64,000 nucleotides of DNA, taken from positions 124,001 through 188,000 of the forward strand of contig NZ_JAJUXH010000005.1 of assembly GCF_021390245.1 (NCBI RefSeq), written 5' to 3'. How positions within the stretch are numbered: position 1 is the stretch's first letter; each line of letters opens with the position of its first letter. This stretch comes from Dyadobacter sp. CY323. GTDB lineage: Bacteria; Bacteroidota; Bacteroidia; Cytophagales; Spirosomataceae. The notes below the pieces were generated by a model that did not search any database, was not told the origin of the DNA, and was given only the letters and a program-made list of their open reading frames with translations. A program made the translations under genes and the position numbers. Positions 1 through 10,088 of the stretch are shown here, in pieces.

Positions 1-987
1 TGTTTTACCAGCTTTTGTCGTGATGATAATAACCCCGTTCGCGGCGCGGGAGCCATACAAACCAGTGGCGGCAGCGTCTTTCAAAATGGTTACCGATTCG
101 ATGTCATTCGGATTTGCATTTCCACCGATAATCCCGTCCACGACCATCAGCGGCGCCGAACCGGCTGTAATGGAGCTCGAACCACGCACTACAATGCTGC
201 TCGCGGCATTTGGGTCGCCGGAGGAATTGGAAACGATCACACCCGGTGCCTTTCCCTGCAGCAGACTGATCGGATTGTTGGAAGTGACGTCATTAAGCTG
301 CTTGCCCGTCACGACGGAAACCGAGCTTGAAAGCTGGGATAATTGCTTGGAAGAATACCCAATCACCACTATCTCGTTCAACGCTTTGGTATCCGCTTTT
401 AATGAAACATTGATCACCGTGGAATTCCCCACCGAAATTTCCTGGCTTTCATAACCTACAAAACTGAAAATCAGCACACTTTGGGCATCGGGAACTTCCA
501 TGGCATACGATCCGTCCACGCCCGTATTGGAACCCTGGCTTGTCCCTTTCAAAACAATGTTCACGCCGGGTAGCGGTTCGCCTTTTTCATCGATAACCTT
601 ACCCGATATACGCAGCACATTTTTAATGGGCACAACCGGTTTCACCGGGATCGGATTGGCTTTGAAATCAGTTGTCGTGATCACGATGCTGTTCTTCATG
701 GTAACGTACGACAGACCATAAGGGTAGAGCAATTTTGAGAGTACTTCGCCCAGTTTCTGACGATTGGCTTTCAGCTCTACTTTCTTCGAATCCTGCGCAC
801 TGCCCACAAATACGAATTTCACATCCGCAGTAGAGGAAAGTTTGTCCAGGGCTTCGCTGAGTGTAACGTTCCTGAGATGGATCGTCACCATTTTGTTGAG
901 GTTCTGCGCATAAGATTTCTCTGCAAATGACACCGAGCAGATCGAGCAAATGAGTATGTAAAAAAAAGCGCTGTATTTCATTGTCAT
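1..987 (-). CDS. SusC/RagA-like TonB-dependent receptor with STN domain (partial, 3' end outside window)
   Basis: Reading leftward from an ATG at 987 (a second in-frame ATG is at 981) there is an open frame to the window edge, about 329 codons. It starts with a hydrophobic signal peptide ending near a SYAQ site (residues 1-28), followed by an STN secretin/TonB N-terminal domain (about 35-105). A carboxypeptidase-regulatory-like domain (about 127-205) carries the typical GEPLPGVNIVLKGT pattern. The start of the plug shows the VVIGY TonB-box-like segment, a VVDG turn and the GSRAANGVIIITTK signature. These features define the Bacteroidota SusC family, which imports oligosaccharides or other large substrates across the outer membrane. 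The STN domain, and the FecR and sigma genes just upstream on the same strand, mark it as a trans-envelope signalling receptor. The barrel and any SusD partner lie beyond the left edge. Confidence 0.93.
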   Translation of the reverse strand, partial: MTMKYSAFFYILICSICSVSFAEKSYAQNLNKMVTIHLRNVTLSEALDKLSSTADVKFVFVGSAQDSKKVELKANRQKLGEVLSKLLYPYGLSYVTMKNSIVITTTDFKANPIPVKPVVPIKNVLRISGKVIDEKGEPLPGVNIVLKGTSQGSNTGVDGSYAMEVPDAQSVLIFSFVGYESQEISVGNSTVINVSLKADTKALNEIVVIGYSSKQLSQLSSSVSVVTGKQLNDVTSNNPISLLQGKAPGVIVSNSSGDPNAASSIVVRGSSSITAGSAPLMVVDGIIGGNANPNDIESVTILKDAAATGLYGSRAANGVIIITTKAGKT

Positions 988-1134
988 TAGAATATAATGA
1001 ACTACTTCACCCCTTGGGAGAGATTTTTTCATAATTTTGATAACATTAAAGTGATAGGAAATGTGTTTTTGTAGCGACCGTTAGAGTTCGAAGGCTGCGG
1101 TTCGCATACAAGCTTAAACTTTCATTTTACTGGC

Positions 1135-1156
1135 TCCCCGGGATCATTTCCGGGGA
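1135..1156 (-). promoter_or_regulatory. hairpin in fecR-susC spacer (locus 1)
   Basis: A 7-bp inverted repeat (TCCCCGG / CCGGGGA) with an 8-base loop lies 63 bases after the fecR stop and about 150 bases before the receptor start. Five Ts follow it on the plus strand. On the coding minus strand these become As before the stem, so it is not a standard terminator for this operon. It may be a processing or attenuation structure. Similar hairpins occur at the same place in the other two loci. Confidence 0.35.
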
Positions 1157-1219
1157 TTTTTGCTGTCTCTGGGTTCTCTTCATAGGCTTGGGGTTTAGAT
1201 ATTTACTTACAACTTCGTT

Positions 1220-2290
1220 TTACTCTTCTACATCGTTCGTATTGGTACGGATATTTTTACAGCTCCCGTCCAGCTTATACTGTGCGTTTCCGAGCTTTAT
1301 AACCTCTCCTCCCAGCGAAACCGCCAGCATCTCCATTACATTTTCTATGGGTGTTTCCGCATCAAAATCCGCATGTACGTGACAATCGCTCGAACTGGTA
1401 TTGTAGGTAATTTCGACCGGGTAATTTCGTTCGAGTGTTTTGATCACATCCGAAAGGAGCAGATTCCTGAACTGTAATTTTCCGTTTTGCCAGGCAATCT
1501 GAGCCTCCGCATCGATATCCGCTTCTTTGTAAATATTTCCGTTCAGATACTTCACCTGCTGGTTCCGTACGATCTGAATGGCTGATTCTGACGTATTAAC
1601 CTGAACTTTCCCTGTCAATACCGTCACCGCAACGGCCGGATCGGCATCATATGCCTGGATATTAAAGCTGGTCCCGAGTACTTTCGTCTTTACCTGTCCG
1701 GATTCAACGGTAAACGGCCTCTGAACATCCCGGAAAACTTCGAAATAAGCTTCACCTTCCAGCCTTACTTCCCGGCTGGTTTTCTCAAACGAAGCAGGAT
1801 AGGTCAGTTTGCTTTTGGCATTCAGCCACACGACCGAGCCGTCTTCCAGTGTAACCTTTTTCCTCTCACCTATGCCGGTAACCTCCGTTTGCATTTTCAC
1901 CGACGAGCCGAATGCTGTGGTTTTGGAAATGGAGTTGTCCATTGAGCGGATAAAAAAGTAAACCGTTATCCCGCAACTTACCGCCAGCAAGATCCAGACC
2001 GCGGCAATACGCGACCAAAGTGGCAACAAATAGCCAAGTTTCGGAGCGGAATCTACCTCTTCCCCGAAATTGACTTTGTCTAAAATCCTACTGTACACTT
2101 CCTGAACAGCACCGGGCGTCGATTCATGGTTCAATTCAGGTGATTCAAAATGCATGGCGATCAGGTTTCGCAACGTATCGTTATTCTCCGACACATTGAA
2201 ATGCGCGATCAATTCGCGTATCTGATCGGGTGTGCATTCGTCAGCCAGGTAACGTTCGAATAGTACTTTAATATGTTCGTTGTTTTCCAA
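1220..2290 (-). CDS. FecR family anti-sigma factor
   Basis: Inner-membrane anti-sigma/sigma regulator of 356 residues, a usual length for the Bacteroidota FecR family. An N-terminal cytoplasmic region (about 1-90) is followed by a single membrane segment (about 93-114) and a periplasmic FecR domain (about 130-230) with conserved LEDGSVVWLNAKSKL and GEAYFEV patterns. A C-terminal DUF4974-like domain (about 275-340) is expected to contact the receptor's STN domain. It sits between the ECF sigma gene (2444-3019) and the receptor gene (987 leftward) on the same strand. That order is the standard Fec-type signalling cassette: receptor occupancy relayed to FecR controls the partner sigma factor. 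The substrate cannot be read from the sequence. Confidence 0.93.
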   Translation of the reverse strand: MENNEHIKVLFERYLADECTPDQIRELIAHFNVSENNDTLRNLIAMHFESPELNHESTPGAVQEVYSRILDKVNFGEEVDSAPKLGYLLPLWSRIAAVWILLAVSCGITVYFFIRSMDNSISKTTAFGSSVKMQTEVTGIGERKKVTLEDGSVVWLNAKSKLTYPASFEKTSREVRLEGEAYFEVFRDVQRPFTVESGQVKTKVLGTSFNIQAYDADPAVAVTVLTGKVQVNTSESAIQIVRNQQVKYLNGNIYKEADIDAEAQIAWQNGKLQFRNLLLSDVIKTLERNYPVEITYNTSSSDCHVHADFDAETPIENVMEMLAVSLGGEVIKLGNAQYKLDGSCKNIRTNTNDVEE

Positions 2291-2443
2291 AGCGGTTCAC
2301 ATCAGTTAAGATTCTGGGTGTAATACGTCCGGGGAAATATTATCCTCTGCTCTAATGTGAAAAAAAAATTAAATTTCTTTTAAATGGAAAGAAGCCGCAC
2401 TTAATTTTGTTTGGATTAACGCGGTTTCAGAGTGGGCGGGATT

Positions 2444-3019
2444 TTAAAGGTCCGTCAAAAGCCAGATAAGGAGCGACACTGCCACGTCGCCATGCGCTTG
2501 CAGGTATTTTTTGATCGCACGGTTTGCCTTCACAATGTGGTCACTGATCGTAGAATGCGATATTTCCAGGAGCGACGCGATCTCTTCGTAGCTTTTTCCT
2601 TCTATTTTGGACAGTTTAAATACCTGCTTGCGGGCAGGTGGCAATTGTTCGATGGCCTTTTTAATGCATTCCAGTCTCTCTTCGAACACCTCGCTTTCTT
2701 CGGCACGGTAATACATCGCGGCAGAGGATACCAGGCTGTCTACCAGAACTTTATCCCTGGCTACTTTCCGGAAATGATCGTACATCAGATTTTGGGCAAT
2801 TGTAAACAGGTATGCCTTGAATGGCTTTTCCGGATCGATCTGCGTACGTTTTTCCCAAACCTTCAAAAATAGCTCTTGCAGAATTTCCCGGGACGTTTCT
2901 TCACATTTGGTCAGGCGCAAAATTTTCGAGTATACCTGCCCACTATACGAAAAATACAGATTCGTAAAGGCATTCTTGTCTCCAGTAATTAATTCCGCTA
3001 AAAGCTCTTTTTCTAGCAT
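2444..3019 (-). CDS. ECF RNA polymerase sigma-70 factor
   Basis: A protein of 191 residues if the ATG at 3019 is used; an in-frame ATG at 3049 would add ten. Region 2 (about 15-85) contains the DHF segment that follows the AQNLMY stretch. Region 4 (about 125-180) has a helix-turn-helix around SYEEIASLLEISHSTISDHI. It lacks the extra domains of group 1-3 sigma factors, which fits the Bacteroidota ECF class that works with FecR. The fecR gene begins 153 bases downstream. I chose 3019 because MLEKELLAEL aligns with the usual start of this class; that choice is inference. It probably drives the receptor operon and perhaps itself. Confidence 0.92.
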   Translation of the reverse strand: MLEKELLAELITGDKNAFTNLYFSYSGQVYSKILRLTKCEETSREILQELFLKVWEKRTQIDPEKPFKAYLFTIAQNLMYDHFRKVARDKVLVDSLVSSAAMYYRAEESEVFEERLECIKKAIEQLPPARKQVFKLSKIEGKSYEEIASLLEISHSTISDHIVKANRAIKKYLQAHGDVAVSLLIWLLTDL

Positions 3020-3242
3020 AGAAACGCTATTTAACTCAATAAACCCCACTTATGATCGGTTAATAGTAAAGATAGCATATAATATGTTATGTGAGACTCA
3101 AAGTGTTTATCCAATTTTGCACGGATGAATGAAGATAAAACACGATCCTTTTTACGGCTGCGGGACATGTCCTATGAACAATTGAATATTTTATTGAATA
3201 ATTCAGGCAAAACCCTTTATTTGCAATTTGAATGAGAATAGT

Positions 3243-4112
3243 ATGAAGCCGGTTTTAATGAGACATGTCGCTACGCCGCCAGATGATTCTTTTAAATCAT
3301 GGGAGAACGCTGGCCCGTACCTTCACAATCCGTGGCACTATCATCCGGAGTGCGAGATCACCTACGTCAACAAGGGAAGTGGCGTGTTATTCATTGGCGA
3401 TCAGGTTCTTAACTATAAGCAAGATACGCTGATCATGATCGGACCGAACCTTCCTCATGAATGGCGGAGCGATAGCAAGGAAAACCCGGATTTTCATTCG
3501 CAGACATTTGCGGTGCATTTTAACAAAAATTTCCCCGGAGCAGAATTCTACAAGATCCCGGAAGCTGCGGCGGTAAATCACCTGCTCGAACAGTCCGTCA
3601 GAGGTATTCAGATCAACGATGCAAAAACAAAAAGCATTGTTAAAGACAAGTTAATGCAGCTGTTGAACACAAAGGGGCTGGAACGGATCAGCTTATTGTT
3701 TTCGATATTTAACAACATCGTCTCCTGCGAGGAGATTGAACTATTGTCAAGCCTGATATTTGTCAACTCCATTGATGAAGGACAAAATCACAGGATGAAC
3801 AAGATTTACAAGTATGTCATGGACCATTTCAGGGACCAGATCTCCGTAGAAGAGATTGCCTGTGAAGTACATATGACCACAACTTCTTTCTGCCGGTTTT
3901 TTAAACAGAGAACAAACAAGTCTTTCATTCAATATGTAAACGACATCCGGATCGGTTACGCCTGCAAGCTCCTGCTGCAGGAAGACTACAACATTTCGCA
4001 GATCGCCTATGAAAGTGGTTTTGAAAATCTCTCCAATTTCAACAAGCAGTTTAAAAAGATAAAGAATCTGACTCCCCGTCAATTTATTTTAAACTTCGAA
4101 GGAAAAAAGTAG
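3243..4112 (+). CDS. AraC family transcriptional regulator with cupin sensor domain
   Basis: A 289-residue protein from the ATG at 3243; the open frame can begin at a TTG at 3228, which is less likely. The N-terminal half is a cupin-type sugar-sensing domain with a HYHPECEITYV pattern. The C-terminal about 100 residues hold two helix-turn-helix units (ISVEEIACEVHMTTTSF and NISQIAYESGFENLSNF) and end in the AraC signature LTPRQF. It is transcribed away from the sigma gene, with which it shares a 223-base intergenic region. It lies upstream of the dehydrogenase and SusC/SusD genes. That SusCD pair has no sigma/FecR of its own, so this AraC protein is the best candidate for its regulator (inference). 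Confidence 0.92.
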   Translation: MKPVLMRHVATPPDDSFKSWENAGPYLHNPWHYHPECEITYVNKGSGVLFIGDQVLNYKQDTLIMIGPNLPHEWRSDSKENPDFHSQTFAVHFNKNFPGAEFYKIPEAAAVNHLLEQSVRGIQINDAKTKSIVKDKLMQLLNTKGLERISLLFSIFNNIVSCEEIELLSSLIFVNSIDEGQNHRMNKIYKYVMDHFRDQISVEEIACEVHMTTTSFCRFFKQRTNKSFIQYVNDIRIGYACKLLLQEDYNISQIAYESGFENLSNFNKQFKKIKNLTPRQFILNFEGKK

Positions 4113-4312
4113 CGGCCCGCCCGATGTCATTTCCTATCCAGTTACGGAACGCACAGCATTTCGGACCGGTGACTTTCTGTTTCCCAGCGAGCGGCAAATT
4201 AGCACAAGTAATAGGCAATTTGTTACTAGCATGAACCCGTCCAAACAAAGAGCTTTATGAACTGTTTCAGTTTCTGTAGTTAAAAATCAATTTCACGGGC
4301 TAAAAATTTTTT

Positions 4313-5275
4313 ATGATACAACATAAACCGGAGGTACTGATCACCGGAAAGTTTCCCCACGCGGTGATCAAATCCCTGGGGGAAGTGGCGGAGGTACACC
4401 AGTGGGACGGGCATCCCCACGACCTCATGCCGAGAGCGGAAGTAATGAAATTGGTAGGCCGAATGTCGGCCATCATCAATCAGGCCGAACTCAAAGTGGA
4501 TGAGGAATTGCTTTCAGCAGGCGCAGCATTAAAAATTGTCGCCAACGTTTCCATTGGCGTAGATAACCTGGACCTGGATCAGATGACCAGGCGGGGCGTT
4601 TGGGCAAGCAATACACCGGGGCATTTCGACTATCCCGTGGCTGAGTATGCGATCGGCGGCATTATCATCATTATCAGGAGGTTACTGGAAGCCGACCGGT
4701 TTGTGAGAAGTGGCGAATGGAACTCTTTCCAGCCGGGCAGGTGGGACGGCGACGGACTGAGAAACAAGACACTGGGCCTCATCGGCATGGGGAATATTGG
4801 TAAATCGCTCGCGCGGCTCGGCTCTTGCCTGGGCATGAACGTCATTTATTACAACCAGTCGAAAAGCACACCTGAATATGAATGGACACCGCTTTCGGAG
4901 CTGTTATCCCGTGCTGATGTGGTGTCGGTGCATGTACCCCATTCTACCGAAACCCACGAGATGATCGGCGCAGCCGAATTCGCGGCAATGAAACCGGGGG
5001 CCATTTTCGTGAACACATCCAGAGGCAAAGTAGTGAGCGAACCGGACCTCGTGCGTTTCCTCACCACGGGGCACCTGGGTGGCGCGGTGCTGGATGTATT
5101 TTTTAACGAGCCGCAGGTTCCGGAACCATTGATTTCCATGCCTAATGTACTGCTGTCGCCGCACGTGGCGGGAGGCACGCGCGCGGGAAGGATCGCCTGC
5201 TATCAAATGGCGGTAGCCAATGTAATGGCAGTGCTCGCAGGGAACAAACCCGTCAATGCGCTCAACCAGATCTGA
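4313..5275 (+). CDS. D-isomer-specific 2-hydroxyacid dehydrogenase (glyoxylate/hydroxypyruvate reductase-like)
   Basis: A 320-residue cytoplasmic NAD(P)-dependent oxidoreductase that would reduce a 2-oxoacid to a D-2-hydroxyacid or the reverse. The Rossmann motif GMGNIG is at 158-163, and the catalytic set of this family is present: Arg237 in NTSRGK, Glu266 in FFNEP and His284 in SPHVAGG. Length and motif spacing are normal. It stands alone between the AraC regulator and the SusC gene, all on the plus strand, and may process an acid released from the imported glycan. The exact substrate (glyoxylate, hydroxypyruvate, or a sugar-acid derivative) cannot be decided here. A second, different member of the family (ldhA) lies at 14401. 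Confidence 0.92.
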   Translation: MIQHKPEVLITGKFPHAVIKSLGEVAEVHQWDGHPHDLMPRAEVMKLVGRMSAIINQAELKVDEELLSAGAALKIVANVSIGVDNLDLDQMTRRGVWASNTPGHFDYPVAEYAIGGIIIIIRRLLEADRFVRSGEWNSFQPGRWDGDGLRNKTLGLIGMGNIGKSLARLGSCLGMNVIYYNQSKSTPEYEWTPLSELLSRADVVSVHVPHSTETHEMIGAAEFAAMKPGAIFVNTSRGKVVSEPDLVRFLTTGHLGGAVLDVFFNEPQVPEPLISMPNVLLSPHVAGGTRAGRIACYQMAVANVMAVLAGNKPVNALNQI

Positions 5276-5403
5276 TAGTTCAGAGTCCGGTCGCTCCGAT
5301 CACAATGACGGGCGCCCTGTGTCGATATTATCATAAAGCCCATTGCAATTCTCCTAAAAAGACAAAAAAACATCAGCAATAGACAAATTTTTATTCAGAA
5401 CGG

Positions 5404-5425
5404 ATGACTTTAATAGTCATTTTTG
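5404..5425 (+). promoter_or_regulatory. small palindrome with T-run upstream of susC
   Basis: A perfect inverted repeat ATGACT/AGTCAT with a 5-base loop is directly followed by TTTTTG, about 90 bases before the SusC start. It lies in the 238-base gap after the dehydrogenase gene. It could be a weak terminator for that gene or an operator for the SusCD transcript. The stem is short and A/T-rich, so either role is uncertain. Confidence 0.3.
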
Positions 5426-5513
5426 AACTACAATAATTTCTCTATTTCCACCCCCGATCACGAAAATTCCAACTCAAAATTTACTTGCAAGAATTAACTA
5501 ACCCAAGACTGTA

Positions 5514-8500
5514 ATGAAAATCAATTTACAACATCTGAAAGCACTGTCCAGGATTTTATTCCTGTTTGGGGCCGCTTGTTTTTGGAGCGGCACTGTGTAC
5601 GGACAATCAACCGTTTCCGGAAAGGTAACGGACGAGAAAGGCGAGGCACTTCCGGGTGTCAGTATCGTTTTGCAGAACACTTTTTCAGGCACAACAACCG
5701 ATGTGAGCGGAAAATATACCCTCGGAAATGTCCCGGCGAATGCCACTCTCGTTTTTTCATTTACCGGAATGACCTCCCAGCAGGTAGCCGTAAACAACCA
5801 GTCGGTCCTCGACGTGACATTAAAGGCTGACTCAAAGGCGCTGGACGAGGTGGTCGTAATTGGTTATGGTACTCTTGAAAAAAAGGACCTGAGCAGCGCC
5901 ATTTCCAAAGTGGACGGCGAAATGCTTCGCAGCCAGCCGCTTGCCTCGCCCGCCGCGTTGCTTGTCGGGAAAAGCACGGGTGTTCAGGTTACCTCAAATA
6001 GCGGCGCGCCGGGCTCGGCAGTGACTGTGCGTATACGGGGAGCGTCATCGCTTTCGAGCGGTGGAAACGACCCGTTATATGTGGTGGACGGTGTACCGAC
6101 AGGCAACATTCTTGGCGTCAATCCGAATGACATTGAAAGCATTGAAGTCCTGAAAGATGCATCGTCGTCGGCCATTTATGGTTCACGCGCAGCCAATGGC
6201 GTAATCTTGATCACAACCAGACGTGGAAAAAAAGGCCGCACCGAAATGTCATTTGACGCTTATTACGGATTGCAGCGTGTCTATAAAAAAATGCCGATGA
6301 TGAACGCCCAGGAGCAATGGGAGTATGTTCAGAAAGGTGTGAAAAATTACAATCGCCTGAACCCCGCCACACCTGTCACCGTCCGCGCGACCGCCGTGGC
6401 TGACCATGAGGCCGGTTATGACATTGATTGGCAGGACGAAATATTCAGGACCGCACCGGTACAAAGCTATGATTTCAGTGCGAGCGGTGGCACCGAGCGA
6501 ACGCGCTTTTCTACCAACATCGGTTACTATAATCAGGAAGGTGTCGTCATTTCCAACGGTTATCAGCGGATCGCAGGAAAGTTCTCAATGGATTTCGATC
6601 TGACAAAATACCTCACATTCGGAGGGTCTTTCAGAGGTAATTATTCTATTACCGACAAGATCCCCGAGGGGGACAGCGAAGCATCCATCATGGCCAACAT
6701 GCAGCGAAAAATGGCTTACGAGCCGGTATATGAACCCGATGGATCTTATGCGAACCGTGAAAGACCGAATGTGGTGGCAGCTGCACTGGAATACAGGGGC
6801 AAAGACTATCAGACCGCGGGTATAGGGTCCGCGTATGTCAAATTAAAGATCCTGAAAAACCTGGAATTCAATAGCACCTGGGCGGCGGATTTTTTCAACA
6901 CCACCGGTGACAGTTTCTTCCCATCCACCATCCTTGGCGGAGCTACCCGCCCATCCAGCGCATTCGCGAACAAAGGGGTTACCTGGCTCAGTGAAAATGT
7001 ACTTTCCTACGCATTACGCACCAGCAAGATCAATTTCAACGGTATCCTGGGGTACAGTATGCAGGAATCGCAGGCCTTCAATTTTAACGCAAAAGCGAGT
7101 GGCGGACCGAGTGATATCATCGAAACCATGAATGCGTCGGTATTGCGGGAGACGGCTTACAGCTACAAAAGCGGATGGGGACTTACTTCCATATTCAGCC
7201 GTTTGAACATGACTTACGGGGGCAAATACATTGCCAGTGTAAGCATGCGCCGGGATGGCTCCTCGCGGTTCGGAAGTAACAACCGGTACGCCTACTTTCC
7301 GGCTGCATCCGTGGCCTGGCGTGTGAATGAGGAAGGCTTTTTGCAGAATGTAAAGCAGATCTCCGAACTTAAGCTCAGGGCCAGCATCGGACGAACCGGC
7401 AATCAGAATATCGGGAATTACGTAGCGCAGGGCACTTATACGACCGGCGCCAACTACAATGGTCAGTCCGGAGTGAGGATCGGCGGGATTCCGTCTGCGG
7501 ACCTGAGCTGGGAATCCACCGACCAAACCGACGCAGGATTAGATCTGGGGTTATTTGACAACCGGGTGAATTTCAGTGCCGATTTATACAAAAAGGTAAC
7601 CAACGGACTTCTGTTCAGTATGCCATTGCCGCAATACACGGGATTCAGTTCTTACTGGACCAATTTGGGAGAAATTCAAAATACGGGTCTTGAACTGGCA
7701 TTGAATGGCGACATTATCAGAAAAGGAGATCTGAACTGGTCGGCCGGCGCGAACATTTCATTCAATAAAAATAAGGTAAATCAATTGCCAAACGGGGCGC
7801 CTATCCTGGTAACTACGGCAACGGATGTTTACTATACGGTGAATGCGACATTTATGACCCAGGAGCAGCTACCTATCGGGCAATTCTATGGTTTACGCTG
7901 GACGGGGGAAGTTTACCCGACCGACGAAAGTGCAAAGGCGCATGTGGCCAGCATCATGGGACAAGCGCCGGTGGGCGGTTCTTTGAAGTATGAGGATTTT
8001 AATGGGGATGGAAAAATAGATGCGAACGACAGGCAGCTCATCGGCTCGCCGCACCCTAAATTCTTCGGCGGGTTCAATACGCAGGCATCCTGGAAAAATT
8101 TCGACCTCAGTCTTCAGTTCAGTTTTGTGTATGGAAACACGATGTTCAACCAAATGCGCTTTTTGGCGAGCCGGGGTTTTGCCTACGATGGAGCGCGGAA
8201 AGAACGTGTGGATGCGTGGAGTGAGCCCGGCCAGATCACCACGGAGCATAAAGTTTCCACTTCTACCGATGCACGCGATAACCAGTTTTCGTCCAAGTAT
8301 CTCGAAGACGCCAGCTATCTCAGATTGAACAACCTGAATATCGGCTACAGCTTTCCTGAAAAGCTCACTAAACCGCTCAACATCCAGCGTCTGCGTGTCT
8401 ATTTCAGTGCTCAGAACCTGTTTACCATTACGAAATACCTGGGATACGATCCCGAAGTAAACGCGAAAGCCGGGGACATCCGGACACAAGGAGTTGATAT

Positions 8501-8555
8501 CGGGATGATTCCGCAGGTATCTACTTACATGCTGGGCGTAAACTTGAAATTTTAA
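5514..8555 (+). CDS. SusC/RagA-like TonB-linked outer-membrane transporter
   Basis: A full-length receptor of 1013 residues. A signal peptide (about 1-30, ending VYGQ) leads directly into a carboxypeptidase-regulatory-like domain (about 32-110), a DEVVVIGYGT TonB-box-like segment and the plug (about 115-240). The plug carries the LYVVDGVP and SSAIYGSRAANGVILITT signatures. The 22-strand barrel ends in an aromatic residue (LKF). Unlike the other receptors in this window it has no STN domain, so it should import without signalling through FecR. SusD follows 12 bases downstream. Together they would capture and import an oligosaccharide using TonB energy. The substrate is not evident; the neighbouring BNR protein and lyxose-isomerase-like enzyme suggest a plant or algal glycan (inference). 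Confidence 0.95.
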   Translation: MKINLQHLKALSRILFLFGAACFWSGTVYGQSTVSGKVTDEKGEALPGVSIVLQNTFSGTTTDVSGKYTLGNVPANATLVFSFTGMTSQQVAVNNQSVLDVTLKADSKALDEVVVIGYGTLEKKDLSSAISKVDGEMLRSQPLASPAALLVGKSTGVQVTSNSGAPGSAVTVRIRGASSLSSGGNDPLYVVDGVPTGNILGVNPNDIESIEVLKDASSSAIYGSRAANGVILITTRRGKKGRTEMSFDAYYGLQRVYKKMPMMNAQEQWEYVQKGVKNYNRLNPATPVTVRATAVADHEAGYDIDWQDEIFRTAPVQSYDFSASGGTERTRFSTNIGYYNQEGVVISNGYQRIAGKFSMDFDLTKYLTFGGSFRGNYSITDKIPEGDSEASIMANMQRKMAYEPVYEPDGSYANRERPNVVAAALEYRGKDYQTAGIGSAYVKLKILKNLEFNSTWAADFFNTTGDSFFPSTILGGATRPSSAFANKGVTWLSENVLSYALRTSKINFNGILGYSMQESQAFNFNAKASGGPSDIIETMNASVLRETAYSYKSGWGLTSIFSRLNMTYGGKYIASVSMRRDGSSRFGSNNRYAYFPAASVAWRVNEEGFLQNVKQISELKLRASIGRTGNQNIGNYVAQGTYTTGANYNGQSGVRIGGIPSADLSWESTDQTDAGLDLGLFDNRVNFSADLYKKVTNGLLFSMPLPQYTGFSSYWTNLGEIQNTGLELALNGDIIRKGDLNWSAGANISFNKNKVNQLPNGAPILVTTATDVYYTVNATFMTQEQLPIGQFYGLRWTGEVYPTDESAKAHVASIMGQAPVGGSLKYEDFNGDGKIDANDRQLIGSPHPKFFGGFNTQASWKNFDLSLQFSFVYGNTMFNQMRFLASRGFAYDGARKERVDAWSEPGQITTEHKVSTSTDARDNQFSSKYLEDASYLRLNNLNIGYSFPEKLTKPLNIQRLRVYFSAQNLFTITKYLGYDPEVNAKAGDIRTQGVDIGMIPQVSTYMLGVNLKF

Positions 8556-8567
8556 ATCCACCTGATC

Positions 8568-10016
8568 ATGAAAGCATTTAAATTAACTCCGATATTAGTT
8601 TTATTCCTGCTCGCGACATCCTGTGAAAGGATTTTAGACCAGAAGCCGCTGAGCGACATTACACAGGCCAACTTCTGGAACACTCCCAAGGATGCGGAAG
8701 CGGGATTGATTGCGGTGTATAACCTTCACATGAATACGGCGTATACCGCATTTCAACTCGGCGAAATCCGTTCCGATAACCTGGAGATGCCTACTAAGTG
8801 GGGCTACGAAATGGTGAACCCACAAAGTGCCGACCTTAACAACAACATCCTTTCGCCGGTCGACGGCATTGCGAGCTGGGTTTCGTTCTTCAATGTGGTT
8901 TCCCGGGCCAACGAAGTGCTTTTCTTTACTGAAAAAATCAATTTCGCCGACCAGGTGGACAAAAACAGGGTACTGGGTGAAGCATATTTCTTGAGGGCCC
9001 ACTCCTACTTCACCATGGCGAAGAACTGGGGCGCTGTGCCGCTGATCACCTTGCCGTTTGCCTCGCAGGGAGAAGATATGTATGTGGAGCGGACGCCGGT
9101 AAATCTCATTTATGATCAGATCATAAAGGATCTGGAGCAGGCGGAAACCCTTTTGCCAGTAACCAGGACAGATCAGCGCGTGCGGGCAACCAAAGGCGCG
9201 GCCCAGGCGCTTTTTTGTGATGTGTTACTGACGCGAGGCTATTCCACCTTTGCGAAGACGGATGATTTTGCCAAAGCCATTGAAAAAGCAAATCTCGTTA
9301 TTGCCAACACCAACTATAAGCTCGTGAGCGGAGCTGCCTACGCAAGCATTTTCCGGGACGGTAACAGCAGCGAGTCTATCTTTGAGCTTGCATTTAATTT
9401 TAACAATTTGGCAACCCACGCATTGAGTAACTTCTTTCTTCCCCGCGCCTACAACAAATTCAGGCCGTATGGAGGGGAAACTCTGATGCTTCCTTCACAT
9501 AGCCTTGTAAATGCGTTTGAAGCGGGTGACCTGCGTGCACCGACCACTTTCACCGTGTTACGGGCAGAGGATGAACAGTATTACGATGCCAATGTGAAAG
9601 GAATGACCTACGGAAACAAATACCTCGGCACCGTGACGAACGTCGGCGTTCAGCGTTACAGCGATGATAACTACATTATTTACAGACTTCCCGACGTAAT
9701 GCTGATGAAGGCTGAGGCGCTGGTACAGACTGGCAATCTCCCCGATGCAGTGGCCATCGTAACGCAGATCCGCGCACGAGCCGGGCTGGCTGCCAAAGCC
9801 GCAGCCACAAAAGACGCAGCCCTGGCTCTCGTTCTGGACGAAAGGAAAAAAGAACTGGCCTTTGAAGGAAAAAGATGGTATGACTTGATGAGGACAAACA
9901 AAGTAAGCACTTTCAGGACAGAGACGAGCTTCATCCAGAACCGGTTTTTACTCCCCGTGCCGCAAGCCGAAGTAGACAGGAATGCGAAGTTACTACCCCA
10001 GAATCCGACATATTGA
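8568..10016 (+). CDS. SusD/RagB family outer-membrane lipoprotein
   Basis: A 482-residue surface lipoprotein. A short hydrophobic leader ends in the lipobox LATSC, so Cys19 would be lipidated. The SusD fold follows: an N-terminal region with the ILDQKPLSDI and NFWNTPKDAEAGL patterns, TPR-like helices with the FLRAHSYFTMAKNWGAVPL signature, and a C-terminal region ending in the RWYDLMRT and LLPVPQAEVDRN motifs that close most SusD proteins. It lies 12 bases after its SusC partner and should be co-transcribed. Its job is to bind the glycan at the cell surface and act as a lid on the SusC barrel. Confidence 0.95.
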   Translation: MKAFKLTPILVLFLLATSCERILDQKPLSDITQANFWNTPKDAEAGLIAVYNLHMNTAYTAFQLGEIRSDNLEMPTKWGYEMVNPQSADLNNNILSPVDGIASWVSFFNVVSRANEVLFFTEKINFADQVDKNRVLGEAYFLRAHSYFTMAKNWGAVPLITLPFASQGEDMYVERTPVNLIYDQIIKDLEQAETLLPVTRTDQRVRATKGAAQALFCDVLLTRGYSTFAKTDDFAKAIEKANLVIANTNYKLVSGAAYASIFRDGNSSESIFELAFNFNNLATHALSNFFLPRAYNKFRPYGGETLMLPSHSLVNAFEAGDLRAPTTFTVLRAEDEQYYDANVKGMTYGNKYLGTVTNVGVQRYSDDNYIIYRLPDVMLMKAEALVQTGNLPDAVAIVTQIRARAGLAAKAAATKDAALALVLDERKKELAFEGKRWYDLMRTNKVSTFRTETSFIQNRFLLPVPQAEVDRNAKLLPQNPTY

Positions 10017-10088
10017 GAATGCCGGTGACTGCTGGTTTTGACGGTTGACAATCCCAGTCAAAAATCTCTTCCCCCACTCACAAGATCT